Below are positions 59,894-64,000 of a DNA stretch of 64,000 nucleotides, in pieces. The stretch is from Pegea sp. RAD2-039 (taxonomy: Eukaryota > Chordata > Thaliacea > Salpida > Salpidae): assembly GCA_034620365.1 (NCBI GenBank), contig JAQGEQ010000330.1, positions 186,001 through 250,000 of the forward strand, read 5' to 3'. The stretch's first letter is position 1; each line of letters opens with the position of its first letter. The notes under the pieces were generated by a model. That model saw only the letters and a program-made list of their open reading frames with translations. It was not told the DNA's origin and ran no database searches. A program made the translations under genes and the position numbers.

Positions 59894-60250
59894 ATGTTAC
59901 TATCTAATGAAGATTTTTTAAACCAGTTGACTTTGTTATATCAATCATGTAGAAAGTCAAGATCTGTTAATCTGACTGTAAAAAGATATGATGGAAGAAC
60001 AAAACCTAAAGCTAGACCTAATAAAAGTAATAAGCAGGCTGGTAAGAAGGCAGAAGCTGGCCCTGTGGAACCTCAATGTCTTTTTCGTGCTACAGATGGA
60101 CATAAAAAACTTAGTACTTGTGTACTAGCTAGTGATTTAAATACTTTTCAGCCTAAGATGCAGAAAGTCCTGAAGTCTAGCTTGGATGGTTTAAAGAAAC
60201 ATAATAAGAAAAGAAATAAGCAAACTGCTGCAAATAAGAATATGGAATGA
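59894..60250 (+). CDS. SRP14: Signal recognition particle 14 kDa protein (SRP14)
   Basis: SRP14 pairs with SRP9 on the Alu domain of SRP RNA and slows translation while the ribosome is delivered to the ER. The 118-residue frame starts MLLSNEDFLNQLTLLYQSCR, then SVNLTVKRYDGRTKP (the family KKYDGRTKP block), CLFRATDGHKKLSTCV (family CLLRATDGKKKISTVV) and a basic end SSLDGLKKHNKKRNKQ. Length and order match the animal protein without the alanine-rich tail of primates. The coding region is intronless, which is unusual for animal SRP14 and may mean intron loss or a retrocopy; the frame is intact and no poly(A) scar is visible, so I take it as functional. Confidence 0.93.
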   Translation: MLLSNEDFLNQLTLLYQSCRKSRSVNLTVKRYDGRTKPKARPNKSNKQAGKKAEAGPVEPQCLFRATDGHKKLSTCVLASDLNTFQPKMQKVLKSSLDGLKKHNKKRNKQTAANKNME

Positions 60251-60639
60251 TTTGTAAAAGGACTTTTGTGTTTTGGGTTTTATTTTATGTGTGAAGATTT
60301 CTGTTTAAGTTTTTCTTAAAATAGTAGAAATGTAATTTAAATTGTGTTTTGGTTTCAGGTTATAAATAACTTTTTTTTGAAATGAATTAAATGAATTTTT
60401 TCTGAAATTTTCTCTACAGGTTTGAATTATTTTTTATATAAATTATTTACAGATAATAAATAATAATTATAAATAGTGAATTTTATAAATAATTATATTT
60501 TCAGAAGTTCTACTATTCTTTTTTGTGATGCAAAACTGAATCAAGAAACTCATTCTAAAATTTGACACTTCAAAATTGTTTCCTGTGAGTTTTATTATTT
60601 TGTTCTTATATTAAACTATATCTTCACATCTCTTCTTTT
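60251..60639. other. SRP14 3' flank
   Basis: AT-rich; nothing else recognised. Confidence 0.4.
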
Positions 60640-63600
60640 GAAGATTTGAATATAATTTCATCTTCTAATTATTCTGATCTTCAAACTCCTAACAACTTGT
60701 CTCAGAGTTACATCAGTTCATTCTGATATCTTCCATCTCTTCTTATGAAGATGCAAACATGACTTCATCTTCTAATTATTCTGATCTTCAAACTTTCTAA
60801 CAATTTGTCTCAGAGTTACATCAGTTCATTCTAATATCTTCCCATCTCTTCTTATGAAGATTCAAACATGACTTCATCTTCAAATTCTTTAACAGCTTGT
60901 CTCAGAGTTACATCAGTTCATTCTGATATCTTCCATCTCTTCTTATGAAGATGCAAACATGACTTCATCTTCTAATTCTCTAACAGCTTGTCTCAGAGTT
61001 ACATCAGTTCATTCTTATATCTTCCATCTCTTCTTATGAAGATACAAACATGACTTCATCTTCAATTTATTCTGATCTTCAAACTTTCTAACAACTTGTC
61101 TCAGAGTTACATCAGATCATTCTGATATCTTCCCATCTATTCTTATGAAGATTTAAACATGACGTCATCTTCAATTTATTCTGATCTTCAAACTTTGTAA
61201 CAAATTGTCTCAGAGTTACATCAGTTCATTCTCATATCTTCCATCTCTTCTTATGAAGATGCAAACATGACTTCATCTTCAAATTCTCTAACAACTTGTC
61301 TCAGAGTTACATCAGTTCATTCTGATATCTTCCCCTCTCTTATGAAGATACAAACATGACTTCATCTTCAATTTATTCTGATATCTTCCCATCTATTCTT
61401 ATGAAGATTTAAACATGATGTCATCTTCTAATTATTCTGATCTTCAAACTTTCTAACAACTTGTCTCAGAGTTACATCAGATCATTCTGATATCTTCCCA
61501 TCTATTCTTATGAAGATTTAAACATGATGTCATCTTCTAATTATTCTGATCTTCAAACTTTGTAACAAATTGTCTCAGAGTTACATCAGTTCATTCTCAT
61601 ATCTTCCATCTCTTCTTATGAAGATGCAAACATGACTTCATCTTCAAATTCTCTAACAACTTGTCTCAGAGTTACATCAGTTCATTCTGATATCTTCCCA
61701 TCTCTTCTTATGAAGATTTAAACATGACGTCATCTTCAATTTATTCTGATCTTCAAACTTTCTAACAACTTGTCTCAGAGTTACATCAGATCATTCTGAT
61801 ATCTTCCCATCTATTCTTATGAAGATTTAAACATGATGTCATCTTCTAATTATTCTGATCTTCAAACTCTCTAACAACTTGTCTCAGAGTTACATCAGTT
61901 CATTCTGATATCTTCCATATCTTCTTATGAAGATGCAAACATGACGTCATCTTCAATTTATTCTGATCTTCAAACTTTCTAACAACTTGTCTCAGAGTTA
62001 CATCAGTTCATTCTGATATCTTCATCTCTTCTTATGAAGATACAAACATGACTTCATCTTCAATTTATTCTGATCTTCAAACTTTCTAACAACTTGTCTC
62101 AGAGTTACATCAGTTCATTCTGATATCTTCCCATCTATTCTTATGAAGATTTAAACATGATGTCATCTTCTAATTATTCTGATCTTCAAACTCTCTAACA
62201 ACTTGTCTCAGAGTTACATCAGTTCATTCTGATATCTTCCCATCTATTCTTATGAAGATTTAAACATGATGTCATCTTCTAATTATTCTGATCTTCAAAC
62301 TCTCTAACAACTTGTCTCAGAGTTACATCAGTTCATTCTGATATCTTCAATCTCTTCTTATGAAGATTTAAACATGACGTCATCTTCAATTTATTCTGAT
62401 CTTCAAACTTTCTAACAACTTGTCTCAGAGTTACATCAGTTCATTCTGATATCTTCATCTCTTCTTATGAAGATACAAACATGACTTCATCTTCAATTTA
62501 TTCTGATCTTCAAACTTTCTAACAACTTGTCTCAGAGTTACATCAGATCATTCTGATATCTTCCCATCTATTCTTATGAAGATTTAAACATGACGTCATC
62601 TTCAATTTATTCTGATCTTCAAACTTTGTAACAAATTGTCTCAGAGTTACATCAGTTCATTCTCATATCTTCCATCTCTTCTTATGAAGATGCAAACATG
62701 ACTTCATCTTCAAATTCTCTAACAACTTGTCTCAGAGTTACATCAGTTCATTCTGATATCTTCCCCTCTCTTGTGAAGATACAAACATGACTTCATCTTC
62801 AATTTATTCTGATATCTTCCCATCTATTCTTATGAAGATTTAAACATGATGTCATCTTCTAATTATTCTGATCTTCAAACTTTCTAACAACTTGTCTCAG
62901 AGTTACATCAGATCATTCTGATATCTTCCCATCTATTCTTATGAAGATTTAAACATGATGTCATCTTCTAATTATTCTGATCTTCAAACTCTCTAACAAC
63001 TTGTCTCAGAGTTACATCAGTTCATTCTGATATCTTCCATCTCTTCTTATGAAGATTTAAACATGATGTCATCTTCAATTTATTCTGATCTTCAAACTTT
63101 CTAACAACTTGTCTCAGAGTTACATCAGATCATTCTGATATTTTCCCATCTATTCTTATGAAGATTTAAACATGATGTCATCTTCTAATTATTCTGATCT
63201 TCAAACTCTCTAACAACTTGTCTCAGAGTTACATCAGTTCATTCTGATATCTTCCCATCTCTTCTTATGAAGATTTAAACATGACGTCATCTTCAATTTA
63301 TTCTGATCTTCAAACTTTCTAACAACTTGTCTCAGAGTTACATCAGATCATTCTGATATCTTCCCATCTATTCTTATGAAGATTTAAACATGATGTCATC
63401 TTCTAATTATTCTGATCTTCAAACTCTCTAACAACTTGTCTCAGAGTTACATCAGTTCATTCTGATATCTTCCCATCTCTTCTTATGAAGATTTAAACAT
63501 GACGTCATCTTCAATTTATTCTGATCTTCAAACTCTCTAACAACTTGTCTCAGAGTTACATCAGATCATTCTGATATCTTCCCATCTATTCTTATGAAGA

Positions 63601-63840
63601 TTTAAACATGATGTCATCTTCTAATTATTCTGATCTTCAAACTCTCTAACAACTTGTCTCAGAGTTACATCAGTTCATTCTGATATCTTCCCATCTCTTC
63701 CTATGAAGATTCAAACATGACTTCATCTTCTAATTATTCTGATCTTCAAACTCTCTACCAACTTGTCTCAGAGTTACATCAGTTCATTCTGATATCTTCC
63801 ATCTCTTCCTATGAAGATTCAAATATGACCTTATCTTTTA
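60640..63840 (+). repeat. 109-bp satellite array, about 29 copies
   Basis: Monomer of 105-110 bp: TTCTGATCTTCAAACTTTCT, AACAACTTGTCTCAGAGTTA, CATCAG(A/T)TCATTCTGATAT, CTTCC-ATCTCTTCTTATGAA, GAT..AAACATGACGTCATCTTC. The core varies among TGACGTCATC, TGATGTCATC and TGACTTCATC. Some monomers lose about 25-45 bp. Groups of monomers repeat as blocks (the short TTCCCCTCTCTTATGAAGAT monomer occurs at 61,330 and 62,765), which shows later block duplication. The same family is at 43.6-44.0 kb. Confidence 0.93.
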
Positions 63841-64000
63841 ATTATTATGATTAAGAAAAATATAATATTATAATGATAATTATCAAAATATTTTCTTTTA
63901 TTTTTATCAAATTTACAAATTTAAGTCTTCCACAGACGATGACTTTAAAATCGTTTTTCTTCCACATTTTCATCTTCTCTATTTTCATTGGAGGACTTTA
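63841..64000. other. Right edge
   Basis: AT-rich sequence; nothing recognised. Confidence 0.4.

Noticed and set aside
60640-63840. CRISPR-like regular spacing
   Set aside because: The units are near-identical throughout with no variable spacers, and the genome is animal; it is a satellite.

Overview
The window looks like nuclear DNA of an AT-rich invertebrate animal. Spliceosomal introns, animal-type genes (a tetraspanin, a many-PDZ scaffold, a vesicular-type zinc transporter, SRP14, an RNA polymerase II subunit), eukaryotic tRNAs, CR1/L2-like LINE remnants and a TTAGGG-type stretch all fit. The species cannot be fixed from sequence alone; a tunicate or another basal metazoan is possible.

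Layout. 1-3.2 kb: a terminal exon of an unknown gene, then a POLR2I (RPB9) gene in at least four exons, followed by a 21-bp minisatellite. 3.2-29 kb: mostly AT-rich DNA filled with old inverted and direct repeats that look like non-autonomous transposons, with a broken C2H2 zinc-finger gene (13 kb), an intact single-exon 776-residue ORF of unknown function (15.5-17.8 kb) and decayed coding scraps (5 kb, 19 kb). 29-52 kb: a gene-dense block, all protein genes on the minus strand: a nine-PDZ scaffold (31.5-37.45 kb, 23 exons rebuilt in phase), a 259-residue tetraspanin (41.0-43.0 kb, 9 exons), an unknown 195-residue basic protein (44.6-46.6 kb, 2 exons) and a 492-residue SLC30/ZnT zinc transporter (47.4-51.5 kb, 10 exons). 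tRNA-Asn and tRNA-Lys genes lie on the plus strand, tRNA-Lys inside a ZnT intron. 53-64 kb: a degenerate segmental duplication of the 44.7-53.5 kb segment carrying a LINE, then SRP14, then a 109-bp satellite of about 29 copies.

The outstanding feature is the palindrome TGACGTCA (often TGATGACGTCATCA), expected less than once in a window of this composition but present well over a hundred times, nearly all in the 29-52 kb block. It sits mainly in a uniform class of 44-66-nt introns, often next to the splice sites; it is also read as protein in exons (Asp-Val or Met-Thr-Ser) and forms the core of three tandem arrays: an 18-bp array of 3.5 kb, a 24-bp array inside the coding region of the PDZ gene, and the 109-bp satellite. 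How these introns and arrays arose and whether the motif acts in splicing or transcription is the main open question here.
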